Source of the DNA: Ignavibacteriales bacterium
Lineage (GTDB): Bacteria > Bacteroidota > Ignavibacteria > Ignavibacteriales > Ignavibacteriaceae
Length of the DNA: 64,000 nt
Assembly: GCA_012517155.1 (NCBI GenBank)
Contig: JAAYVN010000026.1
Span: 62,001-126,000 of the forward strand
Reading direction: 5' to 3'
Shown here: one piece after another, positions 1 through 8,773 of the stretch
Numbering within the stretch: position 1 is the stretch's first letter
How the letters are laid out: every line of letters starts with the position of its first letter
Translations under genes and position numbers: made by a program
The notes under the pieces: generated by a model
Databases searched by the model: none
Told to the model about the DNA's origin: nothing
What the model saw: only the letters and a program-made list of their open reading frames with translations

Positions 1-351
1 ATTGGGAGTATGTCAGAATTAAGAAACGAAGCGACCAAACTTCCTTCTGAAATGCGTATTGGCGCTGCTTATCTGTATTCGCTGGAGAATTACGATATGA
101 GTCTGCTTGTGGCAACTGAACTTAATAAATATTTTGATGTCGATGATTACCATATAAATACCGGAGCCGAAATCACTTACAAAAAAATGCTCAGTTTAAG
201 AGCTGGATATCAGGCATTCTACGAATCAAAAGGATTTACTGCCGGTTTGGGGATTAATTATGGTAACTTTTCGTTCGATTACGCCCTCACTCCGTTTTAC
301 TATAATTTAGGAACAGGACATTCATTTTCAGTTAACTTTAAATTTAATTAA
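1..351 (+). CDS. C-terminal part of a PorV/PorQ-like outer-membrane barrel protein (cut by window edge)
   Basis: The reading frame is open from base 1, so the 5' end lies outside the window; the first ATG at base 10 is internal. About 116 residues remain. They alternate polar and aromatic/hydrophobic residues as in antiparallel barrel strands, contain the LPSEMRIGAAY-type phrase typical of the last third of PorV/PorQ family proteins, and end in phenylalanine-rich SFSVNFKFN, a typical C-terminal outer-membrane strand. The family sits in the outer membrane and in some members serves type IX secretion. The full PorV gene at 31781 is a likely relative. It ends 2 bases before the next gene, so the two are probably co-transcribed. 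Family assignment is from pattern recognition only. Confidence 0.6.
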   Translation: MGSMSELRNEATKLPSEMRIGAAYLYSLENYDMSLLVATELNKYFDVDDYHINTGAEITYKKMLSLRAGYQAFYESKGFTAGLGINYGNFSFDYALTPFYYNLGTGHSFSVNFKFN

Positions 352-353
352 CG

Positions 354-1331
354 ATGCTGGATTATAAATTATTTTCTGATTCGGGAATATCCCTTGAGGA
401 TTGGGATTCTTTTGTTAATAATTCCGACAACGGAACCATCTTTCATAAACAGAAATTTTTGGGATATCATCCGAAAGGAAAATTTTCAGATAATTCTTTA
501 GTAATATTCAAAAACAAACAAATTCTTGCTTTACTCCCAGCAACAATAATTTCCCGCGATGGTAAAAATATTCTCTCCTCACATGGGGGTGCATCCTACG
601 GTAGCTTTGTCTATAAACAGGATTTGAATTTCCGTGAGGCTCACGACATGGTTGAGATTCTTATGGATTATGCTAAGGAGTTGAAAGTTGATGCTATTCA
701 GCTTACTCCGCCTCCCGTCATCTACCAGTCAAAATATTCAAACTACATTGACTTTGCCTTGGTTCGCAATGGCTTCGGTTATCTTAAAAGGGAAATTTCC
801 AGCGTCGTGCAGCTCGATGTCCCGCGGGAACATCTTCTTGGCACTTATCGTCAGGAAGCTCGGACTGCCCTTAAAAAGGCTATGAAAGGTGGCGTCGAAA
901 TCGCTGAGTGTGATAAATTCGATGAGTATTATGCAATCCTCAAAAAGAATTTGAAAATGCGCCATAATGTTAATCCAACTCATACTCTTGAGGAACTGAA
1001 GCTTATTAAAAAGTTATTCCCCGCTAAAGTTAGATTGTGGGGGGCATTCCTTGGCGATAAACTTATCGCTGGTGTTTGTAACTTCAAAGCCAACGAAAAA
1101 GTGGTTCTTGCTTTTTATATTAGTCATGATGAGGATTATCAGGAGTATCGCGCTGTCAATTTGTTGTTCTATGAAATTATGAATAGATCCCGCGATGAGG
1201 GCTTTAAATTCCTTGATTTTGGTATTTTTACTGTTAATATGGAGCCAAATTGGGGCTTGGGACGTTTCAAGGAAAATTTTGGAGCAAGAGGTATTTTCAG
1301 AGATTACTTCTTTAAAGAATTTCATAAATAA
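354..1331 (+). CDS. FemAB-like GNAT-family acyl/aminoacyl transferase
   Basis: This 325-residue protein has the layout of the FemAB/GNAT double-fold family: an N-terminal half with a hydrophobic core around residues 45-85, and a second half with LRPI-like strand/helix alternation ending in FKFLDFGIF and GLGRFKENFG, which match the last GNAT strands (usually 'G..rFK..fG'). Such enzymes transfer amino acids or acyl groups onto peptidoglycan precursors or surface sugars. The start is the ATG 2 bases after the preceding stop. The neighbours are glycosyltransferases and a flippase, so a role in modifying a surface polysaccharide or lipid-linked precursor is the natural inference. The substrate cannot be read from the sequence. 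Confidence 0.65.
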   Translation: MLDYKLFSDSGISLEDWDSFVNNSDNGTIFHKQKFLGYHPKGKFSDNSLVIFKNKQILALLPATIISRDGKNILSSHGGASYGSFVYKQDLNFREAHDMVEILMDYAKELKVDAIQLTPPPVIYQSKYSNYIDFALVRNGFGYLKREISSVVQLDVPREHLLGTYRQEARTALKKAMKGGVEIAECDKFDEYYAILKKNLKMRHNVNPTHTLEELKLIKKLFPAKVRLWGAFLGDKLIAGVCNFKANEKVVLAFYISHDEDYQEYRAVNLLFYEIMNRSRDEGFKFLDFGIFTVNMEPNWGLGRFKENFGARGIFRDYFFKEFHK

Positions 1332-1402
1332 AAAATATTTTTACCCGGATGCAGGTAATTTCACGGTCGATATGTTTGGGTATTTAACGTGAGCGTAACA
1401 TT

Positions 1403-2488
1403 TTGAATAGACAATTAAAGATTCTTCACATTGCTCCACAGAATTTTGCAGGAGTACCTTATGACTTCATGCGGATGCATAATAAACTTGGCGATTTCTC
1501 CCGCTTAATCACTCTGCATAAAAATCCTGTTACTTTCCCTGAGGATATTTGCTTAGATCTTCCGCTGCCTGGTTCGCTTCTTGCTAAGAAATGGCGCAAA
1601 AAAAAAGTTGCTCTCAGGAAAAAACAAAATCTTGCCTCCGCTCCCTATTTCTCCCCAAAAAATATTTTCGAAAAAATTTATTTCCGATTTTCAGATATTT
1701 CTAAAAGCAAAACTGTTGATGAACTGTTAAAGAAATATTCGCTTGACAATTTTGAAATAATTCACTATGACGGAGGCATCGACTTTTTCAGAAACAGTAA
1801 GCAGGCGCTAAGATGGAAAAGCGAAGGTAAGAAAATCGTCTGCTGTTATTATGGAAGCGACCTCAGATTGCGGGGTTTAATTAGAGATATGCATAAAATT
1901 TCAGATCTCAATATTACCTCCGAATTTGATCACCTTTCTTTACTGCAGAATATAAAATATCTCTTCTACCCTTATGACACTTCCGAACTGCCTCTTAAGG
2001 TAAATCGGGAAGATAAAAAGGTGCGCATAGTCCATTCTCCCACTAACAGGGCTTATAAAGGGACTGAACTTATTTTAAGAGTCATTGAAAGGGTGAAGAA
2101 AAACCGTGAAATTGATTTTGTCCTACTTGAAAATGTACCTCGGGATATCGTCCTCAGGGAAAAAAGTCTTTCTGATATCTCTATTGACCAGGTAGGCGGT
2201 TCAATGGGGGGGACTGGCTACGGCAAAGCTGGCTTGGAAACCCTTGCTATGGGATTGCCGACAATCACTAACATGACTGACGATTATCTGAACTGGCTCC
2301 CTGAGAATCCATTTGTTGTTGTCAATGACGAAGAAACTCTTTTCGAAAAACTGATTGAACTCATTGATGATTATAATCTCAGAAATTTCATAGGGGAAAA
2401 AGGAAAACTATGGGTTGAAAAATATCATGGTTTTGATTCAGTCAACTCCAGACTAATTGGCTACTATAAGGAAGCGGGGATCGTCTGA
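1403..2488 (+). CDS. Glycosyltransferase, GT-B fold (GT4-like)
   Basis: The product is 361 residues and starts at TTG, with no good ATG upstream in frame. The N-terminus (LKILHIAPQNFAGVPYDFM) is the usual first Rossmann strand of a GT-B enzyme. The C-terminal half carries the donor-binding features: HSPTNRAYKGTE, then GGSMGGTGYGKAGLETLAMG and LPTITN, the 'E-x7-E/LEALA-G-P' region that contacts the nucleotide sugar. GT4-like enzymes build lipopolysaccharide or capsule chains at the cytoplasmic face. The gene is followed 4 bases later by a flippase, and an acetyltransferase gene precedes it, so a surface polysaccharide locus is likely. The sugar specificity is unknown. Confidence 0.75.
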   Translation: MNRQLKILHIAPQNFAGVPYDFMRMHNKLGDFSRLITLHKNPVTFPEDICLDLPLPGSLLAKKWRKKKVALRKKQNLASAPYFSPKNIFEKIYFRFSDISKSKTVDELLKKYSLDNFEIIHYDGGIDFFRNSKQALRWKSEGKKIVCCYYGSDLRLRGLIRDMHKISDLNITSEFDHLSLLQNIKYLFYPYDTSELPLKVNREDKKVRIVHSPTNRAYKGTELILRVIERVKKNREIDFVLLENVPRDIVLREKSLSDISIDQVGGSMGGTGYGKAGLETLAMGLPTITNMTDDYLNWLPENPFVVVNDEETLFEKLIELIDDYNLRNFIGEKGKLWVEKYHGFDSVNSRLIGYYKEAGIV

Positions 2489-2492
2489 ACTT

Positions 2493-3935
2493 ATGAAAAC
2501 TGATAAAAACAGTCTCTTCGCTTCTACAATCTGGTACACTATCGGAAATGTTTTCCTTCGTGCTGTAAATTTCCTCTTGTTACCCTTGTATTCAAACTTG
2601 ATTCTTCCTGAAGATTTTGGGGTTTACTCTCTCATCCTTTCCACTTATACCATCGTGGCTGTTATTTATCAGGGAGGACTTCAGTCATCCCTTACAAAAT
2701 TCTATCTCGAAAGCGGAACATTCAGGGAAAGAAAAGTAGTATTTTCTACTATTCTTAACTTTGTCACAATCCTTTCACTCCTTTTAACATTTATCTTTAT
2801 AATTTTCTCAAAAGATCTTTCGAAACTGATTACCGGGAATGTCATCTATTATGGTGATTTTTCACTCATTTTTATGGCACTCTTTTTCGAAACAATCTCC
2901 TTTTATATATTACACCTTCTGCGTACACAGGAACTCTCCCGGAATGTTTTGAAGTATCTCGTGATCTCCGGTATATTGAATTTTGCACTTAACATTCTGT
3001 TTGTTTACTTCCTGCAATGGGGTATTCGTGGTATTATCGTTTCCCAACTCTTCTCATCATTCATTCTCACTTTACTGATGTCCCCAATAATGCTTGGAAA
3101 TTATGCTTTCGCTCTGGATAAATCCATTCTGAGTAAGTCTCTGCTTTTTGCTGTACCCCTTATCGCCGGTGGAATTTTTTCCAGTTTGGTCGATGTTCTC
3201 GACAGATTTTTAATTGATTACTTCAGAACCCCGGAGGATGTTGGCTACTATAGTTTTGCTTACAGGTTCGCTATGGTTGTTAATTTATTCGGAATTTCTT
3301 TTCGCACTGCCTGGCTTCCAAAATCTTTGAACAACTATGATAAGGAGAATTACTCATCTTATTTTGGAAATGTTTTCAACAGATACCTGCTTATCTCGTC
3401 AGCCATTCTTGTGCTCGTTTCTCTCTTTATTGATGACTTGTTTAAAATATCCTTCTCAGGTATAAATCTCTTTGATAATAAATATATTCCTGGTTTAATC
3501 GTTATCCCCTTGCTTATGGGTGGATACTTATTAAATGGTATAGCCGGTTTTTTTGCTTATTATCCGTATAAATCAGGTAAGAGTTATCATTTCCTGATCT
3601 CAGATGGTGGGGCTTTGATCATTAATATTATTCTGAACATTTTATTAATTCCAATATATGGAATGCTTGGTGCCGCGCTTGCTACTTTAATCTCATTTCT
3701 GCTATCGGCTATCTATATGGTCGTCTTGGCTCAGTCAAATCGTCCTCTCCGGTTTGATTTCCTGAAACTTGGAAGGCTCATCCTGCTGGTAATAGTTGTA
3801 TTGCTTGTAAGCAATAGATGGTCAAATATCTTCATAGATATTGGTGGCTTTTTAGTCTTTTCTTTTCTGAGCCTTTACATTTATAATGAAAAATTGAAAA
3901 ACATTCTACGCATTAAAGAACTTTTCAATAAATAA
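2493..3935 (+). CDS. Wzx-like polysaccharide flippase (MATE/MVF superfamily)
   Basis: This is a 480-residue polytopic membrane protein with roughly 12-14 hydrophobic helices along its length. It starts near residue 10 with the typical ASTIWYTIGNVFLRAVNFLL first helix and the PLYSNLILPEDFGVYSL phrase seen in O-antigen/teichoic flippases. It is expected to flip lipid-linked glycans across the inner membrane. The ATG 4 bases after the preceding stop is chosen; an upstream in-frame TTG at 2457 would overlap the glycosyltransferase. The 3' end overlaps the convergent glycosyltransferase gene by 30 bases, so no terminator separates the two. Confidence 0.85.
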   Translation: MKTDKNSLFASTIWYTIGNVFLRAVNFLLLPLYSNLILPEDFGVYSLILSTYTIVAVIYQGGLQSSLTKFYLESGTFRERKVVFSTILNFVTILSLLLTFIFIIFSKDLSKLITGNVIYYGDFSLIFMALFFETISFYILHLLRTQELSRNVLKYLVISGILNFALNILFVYFLQWGIRGIIVSQLFSSFILTLLMSPIMLGNYAFALDKSILSKSLLFAVPLIAGGIFSSLVDVLDRFLIDYFRTPEDVGYYSFAYRFAMVVNLFGISFRTAWLPKSLNNYDKENYSSYFGNVFNRYLLISSAILVLVSLFIDDLFKISFSGINLFDNKYIPGLIVIPLLMGGYLLNGIAGFFAYYPYKSGKSYHFLISDGGALIINIILNILLIPIYGMLGAALATLISFLLSAIYMVVLAQSNRPLRFDFLKLGRLILLVIVVLLVSNRWSNIFIDIGGFLVFSFLSLYIYNEKLKNILRIKELFNK

Positions 3936-5033
3936 TACCAACCTTCTTCCCTCAATTTCCCAGTTGTATTTAATCTCAGCCAGTTGTCTCCCGTTTTGAG
4001 AGTGAAACCGTAACAATTCTTTATCATTTATATATCTCTCAATAATTTTTATCGTTTCCCCCTCCTCATAAGGATTAACCAGGTAACCAAAATCTATTTC
4101 CGAAAAAAGGTTCTTCAGACTCTTTAAGCGTGAATAAACTACCGGCTTTCCGCACGCCAGATATTCAAATATTTTAATCGGTAATGAGTTATCATATATG
4201 AAATTAATCTCCCTCAGATCAACACAAATATCTGCTTCAGCAAGTTCTTCCGGTAGCTTTTCATAACTCACCCAATTCACTAATTCAATTCCTGTCCTTT
4301 TGCTTGCATTTCGATACAATTCCTCCATTCCCTTGTCAATAAATTTCCCAATTAGCTTTAGTCTGATTTTAACATCTGGATTCCTCAGGCTCAATTTTTC
4401 CGCAACCTGCAACACTCTTTCAAACCCTCTGTCACTTGTTAACAATCCTGCAAAACAAATTGTAAAAATATTTTCTGACCTGACCACAGATGACACATTA
4501 AATAAACTCAGCGGAGGATAATATGATATTACCTCTTTCTTACGGAATGGTGCGATTAAGTCATATCTCTTTTTCTTCAGTTCCTCTCCAATAATAATTC
4601 CGTTTGCCAGATTCGAAACCAATAAATTTAAGAAATACAATAAAAAATAAGTAGCATACTTGTTCAATCCTCTTTTCTTGTTTGCCACATTTTCCGGATA
4701 CCACTCGGTTACATCCAGTAGTAATTTCAATTTCTTATTCTTTTTTAGCTTAAAAACGAAAGCCGAGAATAACGCGAATGGCTCAGAACAGATTACCATT
4801 TCCGGATTACATAGGGGTAAATTATAGTTAATCCTTCTTAATTTTTGCCAAAAATTTACCCCTGGCTCAAAAAAACAATTAAATTCAATCCCATCTTCAA
4901 AACTCTTAATTTCTGCAGTCGAAGTAATTATTGTTACCTCATGATCTGCATTTGCTAAGAATTTAGCGAATTTGTGAAAAATTCTGTCATCTTTTGGAGG
5001 GTGACCGGTTGATAGGAGTATTATTCTTGCCAT
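3906..5033 (-). CDS. Glycosyltransferase, GT-B fold (GT4-like)
   Basis: The protein is 375 residues when started at the ATG whose product begins MARIILLSTGHPPKDDRIF. That is the normal beginning for this family (first strand, then glycine-rich loop and 'DDRIF.k'), and a longer reading to 5102 adds an unlike leader. The acceptor half carries LLLDVTEWYPENV. The donor half has FTICFAGLLTSDRGFERVL and the late SLPIKIFEYLACGKPVVYS, the 'K.fEymA.GkPvv' signature that binds the nucleotide sugar. It faces the flippase gene convergently and overlaps it by 30 bases. It probably belongs to the same surface polysaccharide pathway; the sugar is unknown. Confidence 0.85.
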   Translation of the reverse strand: MARIILLSTGHPPKDDRIFHKFAKFLANADHEVTIITSTAEIKSFEDGIEFNCFFEPGVNFWQKLRRINYNLPLCNPEMVICSEPFALFSAFVFKLKKNKKLKLLLDVTEWYPENVANKKRGLNKYATYFLLYFLNLLVSNLANGIIIGEELKKKRYDLIAPFRKKEVISYYPPLSLFNVSSVVRSENIFTICFAGLLTSDRGFERVLQVAEKLSLRNPDVKIRLKLIGKFIDKGMEELYRNASKRTGIELVNWVSYEKLPEELAEADICVDLREINFIYDNSLPIKIFEYLACGKPVVYSRLKSLKNLFSEIDFGYLVNPYEEGETIKIIERYINDKELLRFHSQNGRQLAEIKYNWEIEGRRLVLFIEKFFNA

Positions 5034-5277
5034 TAAGTTACTTTTAAGAAAATTAATACTCAAAATAGTTAAAAAAGCTGATTTTTCCCAAATTTCAAGC
5101 AAGATTGAAATGCTTTCACTCCAAAATTATCTGCTTTTTATCATCAATCTCTGCATTTCTTCACACATTTATTGAAAAACCCATAAAATCAACAGAATTC
5201 ATAACTTTCATATCCTCAACCTGGGAATTTTAATTATCTTCTGAAAACACCCCCAAAATTAGATTCTTACTTGCCTG

Positions 5278-5321
5278 TAAAGCCGTGGTAAAGCCGTGGT
5301 AAAGCCGTGCAAAAGCCGTGG
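5278..5321 (+). repeat. 11-bp tandem array, module B x4
   Basis: Four contiguous units of exactly 11 bp: TAAAGCCGTGG twice, TAAAGCCGTGC, then AAAAGCCGTGG. The array is followed directly by TAAACCC. The same module alternates with a second 11-bp module at 26077-26131. The units have no length slippage. Confidence 0.9.
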
Positions 5322-5519
5322 TAAACCCATCCTAATATTGATTCTCCATTTCCTCTTTATTCTCTTGAAATTATCGAATAAAGACACTATTGTAGATGTT
5401 CGGATGTTTACTCCTTTGATGTCAGTAGATTATCGCTGGTTATTACCGGATATCTTTACTTTTATTACGGTAATCATTGCATTCTTAAATTCATAAGGAC
5501 TTTTTGTAATGGTTATTTT

Positions 5520-5535
5520 TTAGTAAATTTACTAA
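5520..5535. promoter_or_regulatory. Perfect 16-bp palindrome upstream of thyA
   Basis: TTAGTAAATTTACTAA reads the same on both strands and ends 21 bases before the thyA start. It includes TAAATTTA, one base away from the Bacteroidota -7 consensus TAnnTTTG, with a TTTG 17 bases upstream (5503-5506). It may be an operator overlapping the promoter. In AT-rich DNA a chance palindrome cannot be excluded. Confidence 0.35.
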
Positions 5536-5556
5536 TTATTTAATTTTTATTAGTGT

Positions 5557-6393
5557 ATGAAAGAATATCTTGATTTAGTTAAACTTGTAATGAATGAAGG
5601 TGTCCGCAAAAAAAGCAGGACTGGTGTCGATACTATTTCCTACTTTTCTGCTTTTTATCGGGTTGATCTCTCAAAGGGTTTCCCTCTTCTTACTACCAAA
5701 AAGATGGAATGGAAATCTATTGTTCATGAACTCCTATGGTACTTATCCGGTGAAAATCATATAAGAAACCTTCGCAAGCATACAAAAATTTGGGATGCTT
5801 GGGCTGATGAAAATGGTGACCTTGAAACTGCTTATGGCTATTACTGGCGTCATTTCCCCAGCGCTAAAAAAGTTAATGGAGAATGGAAAGTTACCGAAAC
5901 AGACCAGATTCAATATGTCATCGACGAGATTAAGAAAAATCCGGTTAGCAGGAGATTGGTTGTATCGGCTTGGGAACCCGGCAATGCTGAGAAAAGCAAA
6001 CTCCCTCCTTGTCATTACACTTTTGCTTTCAATGTCGTAAATAATAAACTTAATTGTCATCTGACCCAGCGCTCTGGAGACATCGCACTCGGAATCCCTT
6101 TTAACTTAGCGGCCTATGCTGCTCTTTCCCAAATCATTGCTCAGGAAACTGATCTTAATCTCGGCTGGTTTGCTCATACTATTATTGATGCCCATATCTA
6201 TGTCGCCGAAAAGGGTAGCCCTGCTGAAAAATATGACCATCTGGAAGGTTTGAAACTTCAGTTAACCAGGGAACCAAAACCTTTACCAAAGCTAGTTATT
6301 GCAAAAAAACCTCTTAATGAACTTAAATTTGAGGATTTTCAGTTATTAGGTTATGAAAGCCATCCCAAAATTAAATTAGAGGTTGCAGTTTGA
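5557..6393 (+). CDS. thyA: Thymidylate synthase
   Basis: ThyA methylates dUMP to dTMP using methylene-tetrahydrofolate and releases dihydrofolate, in the cytoplasm. The 278-residue protein is slightly longer than the 264-residue E. coli enzyme and full length. Visible family marks are RTGVDTISYF near residue 20, FPLLTTKKMEWKSIVHELLW, the dimer-interface RRLVVSAW, the catalytic cysteine C152 in LPPCHY, and QRSGDIALGIPFN with the conserved Arg/Ser/Asp/Asn that bind dUMP. The stop codon overlaps the folA start by 4 bases, so product dihydrofolate is recycled by the enzyme translated next. Confidence 0.97.
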   Translation: MKEYLDLVKLVMNEGVRKKSRTGVDTISYFSAFYRVDLSKGFPLLTTKKMEWKSIVHELLWYLSGENHIRNLRKHTKIWDAWADENGDLETAYGYYWRHFPSAKKVNGEWKVTETDQIQYVIDEIKKNPVSRRLVVSAWEPGNAEKSKLPPCHYTFAFNVVNNKLNCHLTQRSGDIALGIPFNLAAYAALSQIIAQETDLNLGWFAHTIIDAHIYVAEKGSPAEKYDHLEGLKLQLTREPKPLPKLVIAKKPLNELKFEDFQLLGYESHPKIKLEVAV

Positions 6394-6884
6394 AACTGAT
6401 CATTATTGCAGCTATTGCAAAAAACGGTGTGATTGGTGCTAATGGATCCATACCCTGGCACTCAAAAGAAGATTTCAAACACTTTAAGGAAACCACCTTC
6501 GGAAGTCCGGTACTTATGGGACTAAAAACTTTCGAATCCCTCGGAAAACCTTTGCCGGGAAGGCTAAATATTGTATTATCTAATTTACTCGATGTCGAAA
6601 AAGAAGGTGAAAACCCGGTATTCTTCTTTAAAATGAATACCGCCCTCGACTTCTGCCGGCAAAGTAGCTTCGATAAAGTGTTTATTATCGGAGGTGGTAT
6701 TGTTTATAAACAAACAATTGAGTTCGCTGACGAAATGGTCTTATCTTTCATGAAATTCACTGTTGATGGGGATGTCCATTTTCCTGAAATTGATGACAAG
6801 ATTTGGGAAACTGAAAAAGAGGTGGATAAAGGTGAATTCTCTGTGAAGTATTTCAAACGAAGAACATCAGAATCCAAAAGGTAG
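6390..6884 (+). CDS. folA: Dihydrofolate reductase
   Basis: FolA reduces dihydrofolate to tetrahydrofolate with NADPH. At 164 residues it has normal length. The N-terminal KNGVIGANGSIPWHSKEDFK carries the Met20-loop Trp and the catalytic acidic residue (D). The NADPH loop reads MGLKTFESLGKPLPGR instead of the usual MGRKTFES, a small departure in which the cofactor-contacting Arg is Leu. The second glycine pair is FIIGGGIVYK. Initiation is at TTG overlapping the thyA stop (TTGA), implying translational coupling. mutL begins one base after its stop. Confidence 0.95.
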   Translation: MKLIIIAAIAKNGVIGANGSIPWHSKEDFKHFKETTFGSPVLMGLKTFESLGKPLPGRLNIVLSNLLDVEKEGENPVFFFKMNTALDFCRQSSFDKVFIIGGGIVYKQTIEFADEMVLSFMKFTVDGDVHFPEIDDKIWETEKEVDKGEFSVKYFKRRTSESKR

Positions 6885-6885
6885 T

Positions 6886-8751
6886 ATGAAAAAAATAGAA
6901 ATACTCCCTGAAAGTCTAGCCAACAAAATAGCTGCCGGTGAGGTTGTCCAAAGACCTGATTCTGTGGTAAAAGAATTGATGGAAAATGCAATCGATGCAC
7001 AGGCCGGTAAAATAGATGTGATTGTTAAAAAAGGGGGCAAAATTATCATCCAGGTTGTCGATAACGGCGAAGGAATGTCTGAGGAGGATGCCCTTCTCTC
7101 AATTCAGAAACACGCCACAAGTAAAATTAAGAGTTTGGAAGACCTCGAAGCAATATCTACTCTCGGATTTAGAGGCGAAGCACTATCCTCCATATCTTCT
7201 GTTAGTCAGTTTGAATTACGTACAAAATCCGGAAGTGATGAACTCGGAACTTTCTTACGGATGGACGATAAAAATGTTATTAGCAGAGAAAAAATTAGTA
7301 TGGAAAGGGGAACTAACATCAGCGTTAAAAACCTCTTCTATAATATTCCTGCTCGTAGAAATTTTCTTAAAACAGATGCTACAGAATTAAAACATATCTC
7401 GGATACTTTCAACAAAATTGCACTCTGCTATCCCTCAATCCATTTCCGCTTCTTCAATGAGGATGATTCTGTGTATGACTACTCCCCGGGAACCATGGAA
7501 AAAAGAATCAATGATATTTTCGGAGAGGGAATAAGCAAAGCCCTTATTAAAGTTGAGGAACTAACCGATTATATCTCTCTTTATGGATACATAGGAAAAC
7601 CTACACTCCTCAGGAAAAGCAGGGGTGATCAGTATCTCTTTCTTAACAAACGGTACGTTATCAGCAAACAAATTAATCATGCCGTTTTCTCGGCTTATGA
7701 AAACATTTTGGAGAAGGGGGAGTATCCCTTCTTTATTCTGTATCTTGATATCGATCCTAAAAGAATAGATGTCAATGTCCACCCTTCCAAACTTGAAGTC
7801 CGTTTCGATGATGAAAAAGATGTCTACTCATTCGTACTGGCTGTTGTCAGGAAAAGTCTCTCAACTCACGATCTTGTCCCGAATATTAGTTTCAAACAAC
7901 CTTCTGAGGATTTTCCTGATAGCGGAAGCGAGCGTATGGAAATCAATAAAGGAAATGAAAGTAGGAGAGGGGACTTTAGCGATCGCCCTTTAACTGGCGA
8001 ACAAAGTAAAAACAGGCAGCGTTACTCGGATTCGGATATCGAGAAGATTTTTGGATCTCTTACAAATATTATTGATAAAAGTAAATCACCTGAACCGGAA
8101 ATTCTTCCCTTCGAACCGGATAAACCTTCGGAAACAGTCGTAAAAAACGCTACCCGTGATGGTGATTCTATGGGCATAGACTCAGTTTTTATTGTCCAGC
8201 TTCACAATAAATACATCCTCTCACAGATTAAAAGCGGATTAATGATTATAGACCAGCATGTCGCACATGAACGCATTCTCTATGAACGGGTAAAAAATCT
8301 CTATGAAGCAAATTTGCCTTTTTCACAGCAACTGCTCTTCCCGCGAACTGTAAATCTTGATCCGGGCAGCTATCAGTTGATAAAAGAAATCTATCCTGCT
8401 CTTCAAAAGATAGGTTTCGAACTTAGATTCCATCCTAAATCACAAATCACTATTGACGGAGTCCCACAGGAAATAAAAAATGGCAGTGAAGAGGAAATTT
8501 TAAGAGAAATTGTCGATGAGTATGTTAATAATATTCGACAGAAGAATATAAGTGATGAAAAGGAAAATATAGCAAAGTCATACTCATGCAAAGCCGCAAT
8601 TAAAGCGGGCGATAAGTTAAATGAGAACGAAATGAGGATCTTGATCGATCAGTTGTTCGCAACTTCAATGCCTTACGTTTGTCCTCATGGCAGACCTATC
8701 GTAGTTAAAATATCTTTGGATGAATTTGACCGGAGATTTGGAAGAACTTAA
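6886..8751 (+). CDS. mutL: DNA mismatch repair protein MutL, endonuclease type
   Basis: MutL couples mismatch recognition by MutS to strand removal. The 621-residue protein has the N-terminal GHKL ATPase with ELMENAIDA (residues 30-38), [16 protein letters not shown] and [20 protein letters not shown] variable linker spans about residues 340-430. The C-terminal dimerisation/nuclease domain has D456[11 protein letters not shown], matching the DQHAx2Ex4E metal site with Val for Ala, plus SCKAAIKAG and C599-PHGRP, so strand nicking by MutL itself is expected, as in species without MutH. A FDRRFGR end is present. It is tightly linked to folA. Confidence 0.95.
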   Translation: MKKIEILPESLANKIAAGEVVQRPDSVVKELMENAIDAQAGKIDVIVKKGGKIIIQVVDNGEGMSEEDALLSIQKHATSKIKSLEDLEAISTLGFRGEALSSISSVSQFELRTKSGSDELGTFLRMDDKNVISREKISMERGTNISVKNLFYNIPARRNFLKTDATELKHISDTFNKIALCYPSIHFRFFNEDDSVYDYSPGTMEKRINDIFGEGISKALIKVEELTDYISLYGYIGKPTLLRKSRGDQYLFLNKRYVISKQINHAVFSAYENILEKGEYPFFILYLDIDPKRIDVNVHPSKLEVRFDDEKDVYSFVLAVVRKSLSTHDLVPNISFKQPSEDFPDSGSERMEINKGNESRRGDFSDRPLTGEQSKNRQRYSDSDIEKIFGSLTNIIDKSKSPEPEILPFEPDKPSETVVKNATRDGDSMGIDSVFIVQLHNKYILSQIKSGLMIIDQHVAHERILYERVKNLYEANLPFSQQLLFPRTVNLDPGSYQLIKEIYPALQKIGFELRFHPKSQITIDGVPQEIKNGSEEEILREIVDEYVNNIRQKNISDEKENIAKSYSCKAAIKAGDKLNENEMRILIDQLFATSMPYVCPHGRPIVVKISLDEFDRRFGRT

Positions 8752-8773
8752 TTTAACAATTCAAGAGGGCAAA

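Larger units (their letters stand above)
5034..5556. other. Divergent intergenic gap, 523 bases, with an 11-bp tandem array and a palindrome
   Basis: This gap separates the minus-strand glycosyltransferase from plus-strand thyA, so it should hold the promoters of both. I see a four-unit 11-bp tandem array (5278-5321) and a perfect 16-bp palindrome just before thyA (5520-5535). No convincing coding frame is present: a 66-codon frame at 5296-5496 starts inside the array, has no ribosome site and resembles nothing. Confidence 0.7.

Noticed and set aside
1195-1392. Plus-strand 65-codon frame overlapping the acetyltransferase end
   Set aside because: Out of frame with a well-supported gene, no recognisable features.
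2457-2492. Longer flippase start at TTG 2457
   Set aside because: Overlaps the glycosyltransferase and adds a polar leader; ATG 2493 matches the family.
5034-5102. Longer glycosyltransferase start at 5102
   Set aside because: The added 23 residues do not fit; the first Rossmann strand begins at the ATG at 5033.
5278-5321. Possible CRISPR array
   Set aside because: Units are 11 bp, directly adjacent and without spacers; no cas genes in the window.
5296-5496. 66-codon frame in the thyA upstream gap
   Set aside because: Its GTG start is inside the 11-bp array and the product resembles nothing.
8720-8773. Mutase start at ATG 8720
   Set aside because: Lies inside mutL without a ribosome site; GTG 8774 has AAGAGGG upstream.
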